Shown: one piece after another, positions 5,623 through 7,121 of the stretch | How positions within the stretch are numbered: position 1 is the first letter of the stretch | How the letters are laid out: every line of letters starts with the position of its first letter | Origin: Verrucomicrobiales bacterium | Lineage (GTDB): Bacteria; Verrucomicrobiota; Verrucomicrobiia; Limisphaerales; UBA9464 | Length of the DNA: 7,121 bases | Assembly (NCBI GenBank): GCA_003445095.1 | Contig: DLVS01000496.1 | Coordinates: 1-7,121 of the forward strand | Reading direction: 5' to 3' | Position numbers and translations under genes: made by a program | Notes under the pieces: generated by a model | The model's input: only the letters and a program-made list of their open reading frames with translations | Databases searched by the model: none | Told to the model about the DNA's origin: nothing

Positions 5623-7121
5623 CTATTGAATTCGTGCCCGGTAGAATCGGCGAGGCCCGTTAGCGGTCGGATCGGTCAGTTGTTTGACGGTGCCATTTCC
5701 TTGGGCGCGGTCGGCCTCGACCCAAGTCGTCTCAGCGAGGGCGGTCACGTACTCCAAGAAGTAAGTCTTCGCCGGCTCCGTTTGGATCCAGGCAAAGAAC
5801 TGTGAGTCCGCGAAGGTCGGATCGCGTAGCGTGGAGGGAACAGTCGCCAAGTTATCCCAAAGGTATACCGCCCCGGAATCCAGTGCGTTGTTGTCCGAGG
5901 CACTTGGGTTGACGCCTCGACCGCTGGCATCCTCAGCAGGTGCTCCAACGGCCAGGATGGTTCCGGAGAGCCCGACGGCGCCGCCAAAGGTGTCCCCCGC
6001 TCCCGTGTTGGCCGCTTTCAGGTAGTAATCCACCGACCAGGCCGTCCCGACGCGGCTAAAGACATAGACCGCGCCGGAATCTAGTGCGGAATCGTCGGCC
6101 TGTTCTCCTTGGGCACCGGTGGCGCTGCTGTCTTCCCCGTTGGCTCCCACGGCCGCGACATTTCCCGAGAGCGCAACCGCGTAGCCGAAGTGGTCGGATC
6201 CGCCAACGTTCGGTGCCTTGAGGTAAGCTTCCTGCTTCCAGGCGGTGCCAGTGCGAACGAAAATATAAGCAGCACCGGCATCCGCACTGCTGTTGTCATT
6301 GGGGTTGCCGAAAGGACCCGCTCCATTGCTATCTTCTCCGACCGCGCCCACAATGGCGGTATTCCCCGCGAGGGCGACGGCATTTCCAAAAAAGTCTCCT
6401 TGGCCGGTATTGGAGGCCTTCAAATACGCCTGCTGCTTCCAAACGGCTCCCTCACGGACGAACACGTAAACGGCCCCAGAATTAGCCGCGAGGTCGTCGT
6501 CTCCGTTTCCGTTGATTCCGGTCGCGCTGCTGGCCTCGAGATAGGCTCCCACGATCACCGTGCCGTCCGACGCGGCGACCGACGCTCCAAAAACATCATT
6601 GGCGCCTGCGTTCGCTGCTTTGAGGTACGCTTGTTGGGTCCAAGAAGTGCCGTTGCGAACGAAGACGTAAGCCGCTCCAGCTCCCGGAGCAGACTCGTTG
6701 TTTTGATTTCCGTTGATGACTTGACTATTGGAGTCTTCGAGCGGCGCCCCCACGACAATCGTGTCGCCCGAGATTGCCACAGCCGCGCCGAAATAATCGT
6801 TAACCCCGACATTCGACGCTTTGAGATACGCCTGCTGGCTCCAACTTGTTCCTTGTCGCACAAAGACGTAGGCCGCCCCCGACGCCGAAGCAGAATTGCT
6901 GCCCGGACTTCCAACCGAGCCGCCGTCTTCCAAGTAGGCTCCGACGACGATGGTGTCTCCCGAAATGGCTACCGCGGTTCCGAAAGCATCGCCCGCGTCG
7001 GCATTCGAAGCCTTGAGGTAGGCTTGCTGAACCCAAGTCGCTCCTACTCGTTGGAAAACATACGCCGCCCCCGCACCCGAGGCGTGATTGTCGGTCTGAT
7101 CGCCATCCACAGACGTTGCGG
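5623..7121 (-). CDS. FG-GAP repeat beta-propeller protein, C-terminal part (5' end outside window)
   Basis: About 499 residues are visible, and the frame stays open to the right edge (codons before the GTG at 7110 read A-T-S, continuing the repeat), so the true start lies beyond the window. The protein is a tandem array of FG_GAP_2-type blades. Each has a core like AYVFVRxGTxWxQQAYLKAxN, then GxxDxFGxAVAxSGDTxxVGAxxED, then an Asp/Asn/Gly-rich loop such as GINGNGDDD that may bind calcium. Six blades carry the YLKA core; a seventh starts (DSGAVYLWDN) but breaks off. The C-terminal module of roughly 75 residues contains YFLEYVTALAETTW and ends RRFYRARIQ, resembling C-terminal beta modules on many verrucomicrobial exported proteins. 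Such proteins are normally extracellular or surface-attached, with adhesion or binding roles; no enzyme motif is seen. The signal peptide, if any, would be in the missing N-terminus. Confidence 0.88.
   Translation of the reverse strand, partial: ATSVDGDQTDNHASGAGAAYVFQRVGATWVQQAYLKASNADAGDAFGTAVAISGDTIVVGAYLEDGGSVGSPGSNSASASGAAYVFVRQGTSWSQQAYLKASNVGVNDYFGAAVAISGDTIVVGAPLEDSNSQVINGNQNNESAPGAGAAYVFVRNGTSWTQQAYLKAANAGANDVFGASVAASDGTVIVGAYLEASSATGINGNGDDDLAANSGAVYVFVREGAVWKQQAYLKASNTGQGDFFGNAVALAGNTAIVGAVGEDSNGAGPFGNPNDNSSADAGAAYIFVRTGTAWKQEAYLKAPNVGGSDHFGYAVALSGNVAAVGANGEDSSATGAQGEQADDSALDSGAVYVFSRVGTAWSVDYYLKAANTGAGDTFGGAVGLSGTILAVGAPAEDASGRGVNPSASDNNALDSGAVYLWDNLATVPSTLRDPTFADSQFFAWIQTEPAKTYFLEYVTALAETTWVEADRAQGNGTVKQLTDPTANGPRRFYRARIQ
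5861..7121 (-). repeat. Tandem coding repeat, 192-201 nt period, encoding FG-GAP blades
   Basis: The sequence complementary to the YLKA codons recurs with its start at 6014, 6215, 6416, 6617, 6818 and 7010 on the plus strand. The steps are 201, 201, 201, 201 and 192 nt, that is 67 residues in four steps and 64 in the rightmost. Copies have diverged at the nucleotide level but keep long similar stretches, such as the segments around GCTTTGAGGTACGC. This shows an array grown by tandem duplication in frame. The array runs off the right edge. Confidence 0.85.

Noticed and set aside
6081..7036. Alternative-frame ORFs inside the FG-GAP gene
   Set aside because: They recur because the underlying DNA repeats every 201 nt; only the main frame gives the FG-GAP pattern.

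Overview
The window looks like a chromosomal segment of a GC-rich bacterium, most likely from the Verrucomicrobiota or a neighbouring PVC lineage. This is an inference. It rests on the FG-GAP repeat protein with 67-residue periodicity, whose C-terminus (ending FYRARIQ) resembles modules common on verrucomicrobial exported proteins, and on the lack of clear Shine-Dalgarno sequences at nearly every start. There is no mobile element, CRISPR array or rRNA.

Positions 1 to about 3331 (minus strand) hold the start of a nitrate uptake operon. In transcription order it has a signal-less NrtA/NasS-like binding protein (GTG at 3331), a Tat-exported NrtA-type nitrate-binding protein (ATG at 2253, overlapping the preceding gene by 26 nt) and an NrtB-type permease (ATG at 971). 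The first codons of the next gene may lie at 14-1; an ABC ATPase is expected there. Divergent from the operon is a LysR-family regulator (ATG about 3427). The short gap between them carries a strong inverted repeat, AGGTTCA-N10-TGAACCT, plus extra TTCA/TGAA half-sites, which is a good candidate operator for both directions.

Positions 4405-5337 (plus strand) hold a leader with a 9-bp inverted repeat, then an RluA-family pseudouridine synthase. After it come a candidate sigma70-like promoter and a complete tRNA-Glu(CTC) gene with encoded CCA (5473-5547).

Positions 5623-7121 (minus strand) hold the C-terminal part of an FG-GAP (FG_GAP_2-type) beta-propeller protein. Its repeats recur every 192-201 nt, and the gene continues beyond the right edge.

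The working model is that the periplasmic protein binds nitrate and delivers it to the permease, which an ATPase encoded further left would energise. The LysR protein would control expression, and the cytoplasmic binding-protein paralogue could act as a nitrate sensor. The rluA-like gene, the tRNA and the repeat protein appear functionally unrelated to the nitrate genes.
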